Below the pieces are notes generated by a model. That model saw only the letters and a program-made list of their open reading frames with translations, was not told the origin of the DNA and made no database searches. 9,747 nt of DNA, from positions 1-9,747 of the forward strand of contig JAISKQ010000087.1 of the NCBI GenBank assembly GCA_031260865.1, given 5' to 3'. Both the position numbers and the translations under genes were made by a program. Numbering within the stretch: position 1 is the stretch's first letter; each line of letters opens with the position of its first letter. This document shows positions 1-8,569 of the stretch, piece by piece. The DNA is from Prevotella sp. Lineage in GTDB: Bacteria; Bacteroidota; Bacteroidia; Bacteroidales; Dysgonomonadaceae.

Positions 1-2359
1 CTTTCAACAAACTGTATGAATCTGTACTGTATAGCGGAAAGGCTTTCCATACACCATTCTCATCCTTATATTCCAAGTCCCAAGCAACAGGCATTTGCAC
101 TCCTCCGTTATCGTCATACCAATAAACTGAAAAAGCTTTTATATCAGTAGCTTTTTCAAAAGTAAAGTCAATTGTTTGTTTTTTACCTCTTTGCGGCCAT
201 GCTGTCCATCTTTGAACATGGGTATCCGATGAATTTTCAGGATATTTTCCATCTATTATCGAATAAACATCTTCACCTCCATTTGTATGAGACGCTTTAA
301 TATCCTTCAGCAACAGGGATATTTCGGAGATATTCTCTTTGGCAACACGTTCGGATTCAGGAAACCAGACATTCATTTGCGACACGCCTCTGTTATTCCA
401 CGCATAGTATGGAAGCATATTTAACAGAGACTTACTTGTCGTTCCATCCACATTGATGTATTCGGCAGTATGGCTTATAGTCGCTATACCTTTAAGTTTA
501 CCCGTTTGAGAACAACTTACATTTATTTCGGAAGGATACTCATCAATAAAATACCGCTTGAGTGAAACTTCATTGTCCACACCTTCGGCGCAATAAACCA
601 ATGGTCCTCTGGTTATGGCAATCCGCCCGTTATCTGCTTTTACTTTGTCCACCGCGTGAGAATAATGTACAGGCATCGGCAATTTTAATTCAACTTTATC
701 TCCTTTTTTCCATTTTCGTGAAATAGAGACAAAGCCCTTATCGACCAAGACATCTCCTCTTTTCGATAAAAGATTCCCGACTTTTTCATTATTGATGTAC
801 AATTCCCATTGCTTGGAATTATTATCTATGTAATTATATAACTTACCCGGAACAAATTGAGAGCCTGTCCATGTAGGGATTCTCATTTTTATTGTAAACT
901 TCTGATTATTCTTTTCCGGGTTTATTGTCAATAAAATGCTTTCGTCAAAAGGATATTCCGTCTTCTGTTCCAAGCTCACTTTACCGGAAGAGAGCGTAAA
1001 GTCCACATTACTTCCGGTATAGAAAGAACAGTATATTTCATTATCTGTATGGGCATACATCAGCCCTGATACTTGAGGTATAAGACGCGCCAAATTAGTA
1101 GGGCAGCACGCTGTACCGAACCAACGCGAACGCTCAACCGTCCCCGCGGATTCGAGAGGATTCACATAAAAGAATTTATCTCCTTCAAGATTTACGCCCG
1201 CCAATACGTTATTTAATAAGGCAACCTCTGCCACATCCATGTACTTACCATCTTTTTCGAGCAAAAACATACGGTGATTGAAGAATACATTGCCAACTGC
1301 CGCGCACGTTTCGTTGTAAGCTTCCTTATTCGGCAATTCATATTCAGGTCCGAATCCTTCTATGCCATGAATTGCTCCCAAGCCGCCTGTAATGTGCATG
1401 CGTGTGTCAACGATATTGTGCCAGATCTTATCCAAAGCAAGAGACAAAGTTGGATCATTCGTTAAAGAACCGACATCGGACATACCGGAATATAAGTAAA
1501 CAGCTCTTACCGCGTGTCCAACCGCCTCGTCCTGTTCTCTTACCGGCGCTTGTTGTTGCGCATATTCCGGAGACATAGTACCTTTACCATCGGGTTTATA
1601 GGTAACGCCTCTAATATCGATAAACTTCTTAGCCATATCCAGATATAGCCGATCGCCTGTCACACGGTATAATTTTACTAACGCAAGCTCAATTTCTTCA
1701 TGTCCGGGGGCTTGATTAACAGGTTTCCCATTGTTATACTTCGCGTCCCCTTCAAAGAAAACCTTATTAATATGCTTAGCGCTTTTCTCCGCTATATCTA
1801 ATAAATTCCGTTTTCCGGTCGCCTGATAATAAGCTGTAGCGGCTTCATATAGATGTCCCATATCATATAACTCATGGCTATGTACTACCCATGAATAGGG
1901 CTTGTCGCCCATTCCCGCCCCGCCCCATAATGGAGCGGTCTTGTCCGAGCCTGTGATGTGAGGCGGATATAAATAACCATCTTCTTGCTGAGCCAAAGCG
2001 ATAATGTCGGCGATACCATCTATTTGCTTCTCCAGCTTAGGGTCGCGTTCCATCTTCAACAGATAAGCGGCGCCTTCTATCACCTTAAATAGATCGGAAA
2101 TACTGAACCTGCTGTCGGAAGGCAAAGAATCGTCTATCCCTTTCAGATAATTTGCTGTACGCCGAAGATCCTCCACAGCTATTTCCGTCCGTTTGAAGGC
2201 GATAGGCACAAGCGTTTCTTTCTGTATTTTCATACGGCCACTCCAGAAATTATCGGTAAGAGTTACCTTATCAAATGATACAGGTGTAAGGATACCCTGA
2301 GAATATGTATTCACGGAAACAGACATAAAAAGTAAAAAGAGTACGATAATATGTTTCAT
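1..2359 (-). CDS. Exported GH127 (DUF1680) glycoside hydrolase, beta-L-arabinofuranosidase type, 3' end outside window
   Basis: Partial: 786 complete codons from the ATG at 2359, still open at base 1. Residues 1-20 form a signal peptide with likely cleavage at YS/Q, so the protein is periplasmic or surface-exposed. The middle matches GH127: Glu350 and Cys352 in an NETC motif and the pair Cys418-Cys419 in ACCPTN correspond to the zinc-binding Glu-Cys-Cys-Cys set of the beta-L-arabinofuranosidase HypBA1, whose first Cys of the pair is the nucleophile. Glu334 lies 16 residues before Glu350, as the acid/base Glu does in that enzyme (family knowledge from memory). A beta-sandwich part follows. From about residue 715 to the cut end, the sequence resembles a discoidin/CBM32-like domain, which makes the protein longer than minimal GH127 enzymes. 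The substrate is probably a beta-L-arabinofuranoside of plant glycans, but GH127 also includes an enzyme acting on aceric acid in rhamnogalacturonan II. The start is 53 bases after the leuD stop on the same strand, with no clear promoter between. Confidence 0.9.
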   Translation of the reverse strand, partial: MKHIIVLFLLFMSVSVNTYSQGILTPVSFDKVTLTDNFWSGRMKIQKETLVPIAFKRTEIAVEDLRRTANYLKGIDDSLPSDSRFSISDLFKVIEGAAYLLKMERDPKLEKQIDGIADIIALAQQEDGYLYPPHITGSDKTAPLWGGAGMGDKPYSWVVHSHELYDMGHLYEAATAYYQATGKRNLLDIAEKSAKHINKVFFEGDAKYNNGKPVNQAPGHEEIELALVKLYRVTGDRLYLDMAKKFIDIRGVTYKPDGKGTMSPEYAQQQAPVREQDEAVGHAVRAVYLYSGMSDVGSLTNDPTLSLALDKIWHNIVDTRMHITGGLGAIHGIEGFGPEYELPNKEAYNETCAAVGNVFFNHRMFLLEKDGKYMDVAEVALLNNVLAGVNLEGDKFFYVNPLESAGTVERSRWFGTACCPTNLARLIPQVSGLMYAHTDNEIYCSFYTGSNVDFTLSSGKVSLEQKTEYPFDESILLTINPEKNNQKFTIKMRIPTWTGSQFVPGKLYNYIDNNSKQWELYINNEKVGNLLSKRGDVLVDKGFVSISRKWKKGDKVELKLPMPVHYSHAVDKVKADNGRIAITRGPLVYCAEGVDNEVSLKRYFIDEYPSEINVSCSQTGKLKGIATISHTAEYINVDGTTSKSLLNMLPYYAWNNRGVSQMNVWFPESERVAKENISEISLLLKDIKASHTNGGEDVYSIIDGKYPENSSDTHVQRWTAWPQRGKKQTIDFTFEKATDIKAFSVYWYDDNGGVQMPVAWDLEYKDENGVWKAFPLYSTDSYSLLK

Positions 2360-2412
2360 CCTGTCAATCATTTACAGTGTTTCGCTTGCTCCATTACACC
2401 CTTAATCTTCAC

Positions 2413-3003
2413 TTACAATAAATGCTCCGTCTCGTATTTCTCGGTCTGCTCTTTTTTTGAAAGCAGGTAATCAATATCATCAAGACCTTTCATCAAACAT
2501 TCTTTTTTGTAAGGATTAATCTCAAAAGATTCGGATTTGCCGGAAGCATTATTGGTTATGGTTTGCTTTTCTAAATTGATAGTCAGCGTTGCTTTAGGGT
2601 CGGCATCCACATCGGCGAATATCTCTGAAAGAAATTCCGATGTAACGACAACCGGAAGCACGCCATTATTCAAAGAGTTATTCCTGAATATATCAGCAAA
2701 AAAGCTAGAGACAACCGCCTTAAATCCATATCCGGCGACAGCCCATGCCGCGTGTTCGCGACTGGAACCACTACCGAAATTCTTTCCTGCGACGAGGATT
2801 TGCCCGCTATAAGTAGGGTTATTCAACACGAAGTCCGCTTTTGGACTTCCATCTTTGTTATAACGCCAGTCGGCAAAAAGGTTATCGCCGAAACCTTCTT
2901 TGTCTGTTGCTTTTAAGAAACGAGCCGGTATGATTTGGTCTGTGTCCACATTCTCGATAGGAAGCGGAACATACGTTGATGTCAGTGTTTGAAATTTTTC
3001 CAT
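2413..3003 (-). CDS. leuD: 3-isopropylmalate dehydratase small subunit LeuD
   Basis: The small subunit of isopropylmalate isomerase pairs with LeuC to convert 2-isopropylmalate to 3-isopropylmalate in the cytoplasm, the second step of leucine synthesis. The 196 residues match the usual length of about 200. Family motifs are VDTDQIIPARFL at residues 19-30 and GKNFGSGSSREHAAWA at 73-88, the swivelling-domain signature that contacts substrate. I chose the ATG at 3003 (MEKFQTL) because the family begins with this pattern. The frame stays open to a TTG at 3015, but that would add four residues without support. The gene starts 20 bases after the leuC stop, consistent with co-transcription and matched synthesis of the two subunits. 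No Shine-Dalgarno is visible, which is normal for Bacteroidetes. There is no sign of damage. Confidence 0.97.
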   Translation of the reverse strand: MEKFQTLTSTYVPLPIENVDTDQIIPARFLKATDKEGFGDNLFADWRYNKDGSPKADFVLNNPTYSGQILVAGKNFGSGSSREHAAWAVAGYGFKAVVSSFFADIFRNNSLNNGVLPVVVTSEFLSEIFADVDADPKATLTINLEKQTITNNASGKSESFEINPYKKECLMKGLDDIDYLLSKKEQTEKYETEHLL

Positions 3004-3023
3004 TGTATAAATCAATTTGTTAA

Positions 3024-4421
3024 TTACATTGCCCTCGGATCGGTTATTTTCCCTGTTACCGCCGCCGCCGCCGCGACAAGAGGTCCTGCCAAAATGGTAC
3101 GCGCTCCCGGTCCTTGACGACCTTCAAAGTTTCGGTTTGAGGTGGATACCGCATATTTTCCGGCAGGTACTTTGTCATCGTTCATAGCCAAACAAGCTGA
3201 ACAACCCGGTTGACGAAGTTCAAATCCGGCTTCCTTCAATATGTCATACAAGCCCTCTTCGCGGATTTGCAGTTCAACTTTCCAACTACCCGGAACGAGC
3301 CATACGATAACATTATCCGCTTTTTTCTTTCCTTTAACAAAGTTCGCGAACGCGCGGAAATCTTCAATACGTCCGTTTGTACAACTACCCAAGAATACAT
3401 AGTCAATTGCTTTGCCGGCCACTTTCTCTCCCGGTTTGAAACCCATATAGTCCATCGATTTTTGGAAAGAGGCGCGTCCGGTTTCATTTATCTGATTTAA
3501 AGTCGGTATCGCTTCATTTATCGCCATACCCATGCCCGGATTTGTACCATACGTTATCATTGGCTGAATATCAGACGCGTCAAAAGCCAATTCTTTATTA
3601 AATTCAGCTCCGTCATCCGTTTTCAATGTTTTCCAATAAGCCAAAGCTTTATCCCAAGCCTCTCCTTTTGGCGCGAATTCCCGTCCTTTCACATAAGCGA
3701 AAGTAGTCTCATCCGGAGCGACCAAACCTCCTCGCGCGCCCATTTCGATGCTTAGGTTGCACAAGGTCATACGCTCTTCCATCGACAAATTACGAATGGC
3801 TTCTCCCGCGTATTCCACAAAGTATCCGGTCGCGCCGCCGGTGGTTAGTTTAGAAATCATATACAACGCCAAATCTTTTGCAGTAACGCTGTCGCCCAGC
3901 TTTCCATTGAAAGTGACGCGCATTGTCTTAGGGCGGGTTTGCAGGATACATTGAGTGGCAAGCGCCATCTCCACTTCGCTGGTACCTATGCCAAAGGCTA
4001 CCGCGCCAAAGGCTCCATGGGTGGAAGTATGGCTATCGCCGCAAACAATCGTCATGCCCGGTTGTGTAAATCCATTCTCCGGCCCAATGATATGGACTAC
4101 CCCGTTTTTCTTATCGCCTAACGCATATAAAGTAAGACCAAACTCTTTCGCGTTTTTAGATAAAGTATCTAACTGATTGCGGGAAACAGGGTCTTTTACA
4201 GGTTGATCCTGATGGATGGTCGGCGTATTATGGTCAGCCGTCAATGTTGTTTTTTCGGGACGAAATACTTTCAATCCCCGCGCCCTAAGACCATTAAAGG
4301 CTTGCGGACTTGTAACCTCGTGACAGAAATGACGGTCGATATATAGCTGTGTAGGCCCCTCTTCTACCGATGACACGATATGCGCATCCCAGATTTTGTC
4401 GAATAACGTTTTCATACTCAT
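3024..4421 (-). CDS. leuC: 3-isopropylmalate dehydratase large subunit LeuC
   Basis: The large, aconitase-family subunit of isopropylmalate isomerase carries a [4Fe-4S] cluster and acts with LeuD. The 465 residues match the usual length. The three cluster cysteines are present: Cys347 in [10 protein letters not shown] and Cys407 and Cys410 in [10 protein letters not shown]. Other family blocks are [16 protein letters not shown] near residues 27-42, [14 protein letters not shown] near 127-140 and [22 protein letters not shown] near the C-terminus. The ATG at 4421 overlaps the stop of the upstream acyltransferase gene in a TAATG arrangement, which suggests translational coupling. A second in-frame ATG at 4415 (MKTLFDK) is an equally good family start, so the first two residues are uncertain. 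In many Bacteroides leuC directly follows leuA. Here two acyltransferase genes separate them. Confidence 0.97.
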   Translation of the reverse strand: MSMKTLFDKIWDAHIVSSVEEGPTQLYIDRHFCHEVTSPQAFNGLRARGLKVFRPEKTTLTADHNTPTIHQDQPVKDPVSRNQLDTLSKNAKEFGLTLYALGDKKNGVVHIIGPENGFTQPGMTIVCGDSHTSTHGAFGAVAFGIGTSEVEMALATQCILQTRPKTMRVTFNGKLGDSVTAKDLALYMISKLTTGGATGYFVEYAGEAIRNLSMEERMTLCNLSIEMGARGGLVAPDETTFAYVKGREFAPKGEAWDKALAYWKTLKTDDGAEFNKELAFDASDIQPMITYGTNPGMGMAINEAIPTLNQINETGRASFQKSMDYMGFKPGEKVAGKAIDYVFLGSCTNGRIEDFRAFANFVKGKKKADNVIVWLVPGSWKVELQIREEGLYDILKEAGFELRQPGCSACLAMNDDKVPAGKYAVSTSNRNFEGRQGPGARTILAGPLVAAAAAVTGKITDPRAM

Positions 4422-5512
4422 TATTTTTGTCGTTCTAATTTTTTAATTAATCTTTTACCTAAATTCTGTCCGGGAACTTCGATGAATTTATGTGTAATCA
4501 CAGAACAAATATAGCTTACCGAAAAAATACAGAAATATGCGAATATAAAGTATAAAGACGCTGACAGCATACCATCGATCTTTACCCAAGTCATCCAACC
4601 ATAACGGTTAAAAAAAGTCATCGTCACAAAGTGCATCAGGTAAAGGCTAAAGCTGACCTTACCTATTTCTGCCAGTATTTTATTAGATAACAACGGATAA
4701 GCTTTCCGAGTAAGTAGTATAAGCAATAAAAAGAAAACTACACTATATATAAAATCATAGTTAATTGCCACATAGCAGTAAATCAAGACGGTAACTGCCA
4801 AATACGCTAATGAGGATAATTTTACTTCAGCAAATTTATCTTTGTTTGTCACAATAAAAAAGGCGAGCATACCGAGTGAAAATACCGGTAATTGAGCCAC
4901 AATATACAATTCCAGAAAATTATTATGATCCGCGCTTGTACCACTCAATATTAAATTCGCGGCAGTAGAGATAAGAAGTGTAGTCAACGTAAATATAAAA
5001 GCTGTGTTAATATTCTTTATCTTCGAAAATAAGAAAGGGAACACGGCATAAAATGTAAACTCTACGGTGATAGACCAACCTCCCGGAACATAACGATGTA
5101 TATACTCAGGGAAGAAGCCGTTTATAAATAAAACATTCGTCAAAAGCTCTTTTTTTGGTACGTTATCCCAGTTCAGATGAGTAAAGTCAAGTCCTGTATA
5201 ATACGCGAATGTGAAATAGACAATAGCCAGATAATACATAGGAGCTATACGGAAAAAGCGCCGGATAAAAAAATTACGGTTGGCATGAGTTTCATATTGC
5301 CGCTTCTGATGCGAAAGCATCAACGTGAACGCACTGACAACAAAGAATAAGTTGACTCCTAAATGTCCATTTTTAATAAATAATAGAACCGTTTCATTAA
5401 AATAAGACATAGCAGGAGTAATTCCGTCTATAAATGACACATGAACCAGAATAACAAGCAATATTGCAATCCCTCTCAAACTATCTATGTATTCATATTT
5501 CTTTGTTTCCAT
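4421..5512 (-). CDS. Acyltransferase-3 family (OafA-like) integral membrane O-acyltransferase, copy B
   Basis: A 363-residue membrane protein with about ten hydrophobic segments (for example 14-30, 50-66, 88-104, 150-163, 170-188, 203-221, 234-250, 253-268, 285-300, 316-337). Family hallmarks are Arg13 and His24 in the R-x10-H arrangement of segment 1, RRFFR at 84-88, and PGGWS...EF..Y near 143-155. Proteins of this family move acetyl or other acyl groups onto lipopolysaccharide, capsule, exopolysaccharide or other acceptors at the inner membrane. The acceptor cannot be read from the sequence. The protein ends with [18 protein letters not shown] and lacks the extra C-terminal SGNH domain of longer OafA relatives. 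It is clearly a paralogue of the gene just upstream, from which it is separated by four bases. Its stop overlaps the leuC start by one base, so it sits tightly inside the leu operon. Confidence 0.92.
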   Translation of the reverse strand: METKKYEYIDSLRGIAILLVILVHVSFIDGITPAMSYFNETVLLFIKNGHLGVNLFFVVSAFTLMLSHQKRQYETHANRNFFIRRFFRIAPMYYLAIVYFTFAYYTGLDFTHLNWDNVPKKELLTNVLFINGFFPEYIHRYVPGGWSITVEFTFYAVFPFLFSKIKNINTAFIFTLTTLLISTAANLILSGTSADHNNFLELYIVAQLPVFSLGMLAFFIVTNKDKFAEVKLSSLAYLAVTVLIYCYVAINYDFIYSVVFFLLLILLTRKAYPLLSNKILAEIGKVSFSLYLMHFVTMTFFNRYGWMTWVKIDGMLSASLYFIFAYFCIFSVSYICSVITHKFIEVPGQNLGKRLIKKLERQK

Positions 5513-5516
5513 ACGA

Positions 5517-6614
5517 TCAGTTTACTCTGAGTTTTTGATGTTTAGATAACTCCTTAATCAGTTTCTTCCCTAAGTTTTGTCCGGGAACTTCGATGAACCG
5601 ATATGTAACACTGGATATTATAAAAGCTGCACAGGCAACAATAATATACATTAACGCGAAATTAAGGAGAGAAGTTCCAAAATTGGTAACATTCACAACA
5701 TGGTAAAACCCAAATCGATTAAATAAATATATCACCGCAAAATGCACAAGGTAAAGGCTAAAGCTTACTTTTCCCACTTCTGCCAGCAGTTTGTTCGATA
5801 AAGCCTTGAAACTGTATCTGCTTTGGATTATCAGTACAAGGGCAAACAACAGGCTAAACAAGATGTGTTTAGGAAGGGCGATATAACAAAATACAAGGAG
5901 TGACGCCATTAAACAGGCTAATGTAAAAGGCTTTAGTGTCTTATCCTTATTGTTGAGATATAGGTAGGTCATTACGCCCAAAGGAAAAACGGGTAGCTGA
6001 ACAAAAAAATTATATTCTTGAAAATAAGGATATATTGTATATATCCTAAAAATAGGATCAATAATAACGGCAAATGTCAATGTCGCCAGAAATAAAAGCA
6101 TCGCTGAATTTACGCTCTTTATCCTACTGCAAATAAGAGGCATCAGAAAATAGAATATAAACTCTACCGAAACCGACCAGCCTCCCGGCACATAGTTATT
6201 TGTATGTTCCGGAATAAGCGCGTTTGTAAAAAACACGTTACTAATTAGAGATCTTAGCGGAATAGCTGAAAAATCGGGGTTGGCAAGATTAAACTGTAGA
6301 TATTTATCCAGCGTAAAATAGATAATCGCCAGATAATACATCGGGGCAATACGGAAAAAACGGCGGATAAAGAATTTCTTTGTCCTGGCTGCTTCATCTA
6401 TCCGGTTGTAATAAGACATTGTCAACGTGTAAGCGCTGACGATGAAAAATAATTGAACGCCATATCCTCCGCTTCCAATTATACGATGCAATATACTATC
6501 CGCGGGGAAAAACAGGGTGGTATCATTCAGTACATTTCTAATGTGTACCAAAACAACCATCAACACGGCTATTCCTCTCAAACTGTCTATATATTGGTAT
6601 TTCTTGGGTTCCAT
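5517..6614 (-). CDS. Acyltransferase-3 family (OafA-like) integral membrane O-acyltransferase, copy A
   Basis: A 365-residue membrane protein of about ten predicted helices from the same family as its downstream neighbour, to which it aligns without gaps over the first 160 residues (77 identical by hand count). Conserved positions coincide exactly: Arg13 and His24 (R-x10-H), the decapeptide [10 protein letters not shown] at 81-90, PGGWS at 143-147 and Glu151. The C-terminal [15 protein letters not shown] is also shared. I chose the ATG at 6614 (MEPKKYQY) because it matches the METKKYEY start of the paralogue. The frame stays open to a TTG one codon earlier. It begins 24 bases after the leuA stop and ends four bases before the next start, so it is probably co-transcribed with leuA. 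Its likely role is O-acylation of a surface polysaccharide or lipid-linked sugar. The acyl group and acceptor are unknown. Confidence 0.92.
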   Translation of the reverse strand: MEPKKYQYIDSLRGIAVLMVVLVHIRNVLNDTTLFFPADSILHRIIGSGGYGVQLFFIVSAYTLTMSYYNRIDEAARTKKFFIRRFFRIAPMYYLAIIYFTLDKYLQFNLANPDFSAIPLRSLISNVFFTNALIPEHTNNYVPGGWSVSVEFIFYFLMPLICSRIKSVNSAMLLFLATLTFAVIIDPIFRIYTIYPYFQEYNFFVQLPVFPLGVMTYLYLNNKDKTLKPFTLACLMASLLVFCYIALPKHILFSLLFALVLIIQSRYSFKALSNKLLAEVGKVSFSLYLVHFAVIYLFNRFGFYHVVNVTNFGTSLLNFALMYIIVACAAFIISSVTYRFIEVPGQNLGKKLIKELSKHQKLRVN

Positions 6615-6638
6615 CAAATGGTTGTAGTTCTATAATTT

Positions 6639-8129
6639 TTACTTCACAAATTTATTAACCGCGTTTATAAAAGCTTCCGCCGATGCCGCCACTATATCTG
6701 TGTTCGCCGAAAATCCGTAATAATTCACGCCTTCATGTTCTACCTGCATGTGTACCTTTCCTATATCATCGCTTCCCCTATTAATAGCCTGAATCAGAAA
6801 TTCTTCAATAACCATTTGGCGGCGGATAATTTGTTTTATCGCCTTTATGGCGGCATCCACAGGCCCATTACCCGATGCTGACGCTTCAAACTTCTCACCG
6901 GCAATATCAAGCCCCACATTCGCCACATTACGGATTCCGAGTCCGGATATAACTTGCAGATAATCCAGCTTTATACGGTGCATCTTGTCCGTCTCTTTTC
7001 CGGCGATAATCAATAAATCCTCATCGGTAACATCCTTCTTTCGGTCGGCCAATTCAAGGAAACGTTGATAATATTCCGCAAGTAAGTCATCATTTACTTC
7101 AATTCCAAGCAAATTTAATCTATTTTTCAACGCGGCGCGTCCACTTCGGGCGGTAAGTACAATCGCGTTATCATCAATACCCACATCTTTGGGGTCGATA
7201 ATCTCATAAGTGGAAAGATGTTTAAGCACGCCATCCTGATGGATACCGGACGAATGAGCAAACGCGTTGCGCCCCACGATAGCCTTGTTGGGTTGAACAG
7301 GCATATTCATCAGGCTTGAAATCATACGACTGATCGGATATATTTTTTGAGTATTTATATTCGTCTCTATTTTTAGTTCTTTATGGCTTTTGATAGCCAT
7401 CACCACTTCTTCAAGCGAGGTATTGCCGGCTCGTTCGCCGATTCCATTAACGGTAACTTCCACCTGCCGCGCTCCATTCAATACCCCCATGATAGAGTTT
7501 GCCGTAGCCATACCTAAATCCTGATGGCAATGCGTGGAAAGAATAGCGTTTTTCATATCCACATTATCCATCAGGTATTTTATCTTAGCGCCATATTCCG
7601 TGGGCAAGCAATAGCCTGTGGTATCCGGAATGTTTACCACCGTGGCGCCGGCATTTATCACAGCCTGTACGACGCGTGCCAGATAAGCGTTGTCTGTACG
7701 GCCGGCGTCTTCAGCGTAAAACTCAACATCTTCCACAAAACGTTTCGCGTATTTTACACAAGCGGCGGCGCGTTCGATAATTTCATCCCGAGTGGAATTA
7801 AACTTGTGTTTAATATGATAATCGGATGTGCCGATACCGGTGTGTATGCGTTTCTTTTTAGCATGTTTCAAAGCTTCGGCGGCAACTTCAATATCTTTTT
7901 CCACCGCGCGGGTAAGGGCGCATATAGTCGGCCATGTGACAGTTTTAGATATTTCGACCACCGAATTAAAGTCCCCCGGACTGGAAACGGGAAAACCGGC
8001 TTCGATAATATCGACGCCGAGCATTTCGAGCGCTTTAGCTACTTCTATTTTCTCTATCGTGTTCAACTGGCAACCGGGTACTTGCTCCCCATCCCTCAAT
8101 GTAGTGTCAAAAATAAATAACTTGTCCAT
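6639..8129 (-). CDS. leuA: 2-isopropylmalate synthase LeuA
   Basis: Catalyses the first committed step of leucine synthesis: acetyl-CoA plus 2-oxoisovalerate gives 2-isopropylmalate. The 496 residues cover both expected parts. The N-terminal TIM barrel carries DTTLRDGEQ at 8-16 (metal-binding Asp13), the metal ligands His200 and His202 in STHCHQDLG, and NGIGERAGN with Asn236. The linker contains [12 protein letters not shown]. The C-terminal region from about residue 375 ([12 protein letters not shown], then [18 protein letters not shown]) matches the LeuA regulatory dimer domain, so feedback inhibition by leucine is expected. This domain and the overall fit favour LeuA over homocitrate or citramalate synthase, though a citramalate synthase cannot be excluded strictly from sequence. 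The start [14 protein letters not shown] is the family start. An AAAAGGG stretch lies just before the ATG. The gene follows an attenuator-like leader. Confidence 0.96.
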   Translation of the reverse strand: MDKLFIFDTTLRDGEQVPGCQLNTIEKIEVAKALEMLGVDIIEAGFPVSSPGDFNSVVEISKTVTWPTICALTRAVEKDIEVAAEALKHAKKKRIHTGIGTSDYHIKHKFNSTRDEIIERAAACVKYAKRFVEDVEFYAEDAGRTDNAYLARVVQAVINAGATVVNIPDTTGYCLPTEYGAKIKYLMDNVDMKNAILSTHCHQDLGMATANSIMGVLNGARQVEVTVNGIGERAGNTSLEEVVMAIKSHKELKIETNINTQKIYPISRMISSLMNMPVQPNKAIVGRNAFAHSSGIHQDGVLKHLSTYEIIDPKDVGIDDNAIVLTARSGRAALKNRLNLLGIEVNDDLLAEYYQRFLELADRKKDVTDEDLLIIAGKETDKMHRIKLDYLQVISGLGIRNVANVGLDIAGEKFEASASGNGPVDAAIKAIKQIIRRQMVIEEFLIQAINRGSDDIGKVHMQVEHEGVNYYGFSANTDIVAASAEAFINAVNKFVK

Positions 8130-8163
8130 AGCCCTTTTCGTTTTTTTCTAAACTGATTTATAC

Positions 8164-8204
8164 AAAAAAAGCCCTTCTCATCTATTTAAGAGTGAGAAAG
8201 GCTT
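8164..8204 (-). terminator. Rho-independent terminator in the leu leader (attenuator)
   Basis: Read on the minus strand, AAGCCTTTCTCA (8204-8193) pairs with TGAGAAGGGCTT (8180-8169) over 12 positions with one G-U wobble. The loop is 12 nt, and seven consecutive T (8170-8164) follow, the first two taking part in the stem. It lies 35 bases upstream of the leuA start and downstream of the promoter and leader peptide, so it can only act as a conditional stop for the leu transcript. A possible three-pair extension with a bulged C lies inside the loop. Confidence 0.88.
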
Positions 8205-8272
8205 CAGTTTTTCTTTATAATATACTACATAGCAATGCTCACTCTAAGTTTCTCCAGAGCAGAATGAGTGAA
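8189..8272 (-). promoter_or_regulatory. Alternative pairing segments 1-2-3 of the leu attenuator
   Basis: Minus strand. Segment 1 is TTCACTC (8272-8266), within the Ser-Leu codons of the leader peptide. Segment 2 is AGAGTGAG (8245-8238), spanning the end of the peptide and its TGA. Segment 3 is CTCACTCT (8196-8189), the inner part of the terminator's 5' arm. Segment 2 can pair with segment 1 (seven positions, one G-U) or with segment 3 (eight positions). The 2:3 pairing would destroy the terminator. Stalling at Leu codons 11, 13 and 14 would cover segment 1 and free segment 2 for antitermination. A ribosome reaching the stop codon would cover segment 2 and allow termination. The pairings are seen in the sequence; the mechanism is inferred from known ribosome-mediated attenuators. 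Confidence 0.82.
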
Positions 8273-8298
8273 CTAATAATTATACTATGCGATTTCAT
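8239..8298 (-). CDS. Leu/Ile-rich leader peptide of the leu operon
   Basis: A 19-codon frame with ATG at 8298 and TGA at 8241-8239: MKSHSIIISSLILLWRNLE. It contains four Ile codons (ATA ATT ATT, then ATT) and five branched-chain residues within Leu-Ile-Leu-Leu and Leu18; Leu codons are CTC, CTG, CTC and TTA. Eight of 19 residues are Ile or Leu. The frame begins about 15 nt after the predicted transcription start and ends just before the antiterminator and terminator region, the usual place for an attenuation leader. There is no Shine-Dalgarno, only an A-rich stretch, as with other genes here. The product itself is probably of no use; its translation would be the sensor. Confidence 0.8.
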   Translation of the reverse strand: MKSHSIIISSLILLWRNLE

Positions 8299-8319
8299 TT
8301 TGTTTTTCTTATTAATTGA

Positions 8320-8350
8320 CAAAGTTATCTCATTTTTTCATAAAAGCAAA
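8320..8350 (-). promoter_or_regulatory. Bacteroidetes-type promoter of the leu operon
   Basis: On the minus strand TTTG (8350-8347) is followed by exactly 19 bases and then TAACTTTG (8327-8320). This is a full match to the Bacteroidetes housekeeping consensus TTTG, 19-21 bases, TAnnTTTG. Transcription would start near 8313, about 15 nt before the leader-peptide ATG. It is the only full match I found in the upstream region. Confidence 0.85.
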
Positions 8351-8509
8351 TAAAAAGATTTATTTTTTTGAATTTCAGTGACATTTATTCATTCCGGGGA
8401 GGCAGTCCGGATTCTTGTGGAGTATTCAAAATTATACTCAAAAACACATTTGATTTATTTTAACGTAATATTTTTATCTATTATTGAAATAATTGTTTTT
8501 TTGTATAAA

Positions 8510-8542
8510 TTTTCTTTTTGAAACGAAACTTTAAAAAGAAAA
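8510..8542. repeat. Inverted repeat, 10-bp perfect arms
   Basis: TTTTCTTTTT (8510-8519) and AAAAAGAAAA (8533-8542) are exact complements. Three more inner pairs (one G-U) leave a seven-base loop. Both arms are homopolymer-like, so chance is a serious alternative in such AT-rich DNA. There is no T-run placed to make it a terminator on either strand. Confidence 0.45.
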
Positions 8543-8569
8543 CCGATGGAAAATCTATTATGAAACGAA

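Noticed and set aside
7524..8120. A 198-codon open frame on the plus strand opposite leuA
   Set aside because: It lies entirely antisense to the well-conserved leuA, has no recognisable family, and its low-complexity Phe/Tyr-rich translation is what the reverse of leuA codons would give.
8130..8350. T-box or other riboswitch as the leu leader
   Set aside because: I see no T-box or specifier-loop motif. The leader peptide with alternative pairings accounts for the terminator.
8427..8434. TAATTTTG on the minus strand as a second leu promoter
   Set aside because: It fits the -7 pattern but has no TTTG 19-21 bases upstream, and the complete match at 8320-8350 explains the operon better.
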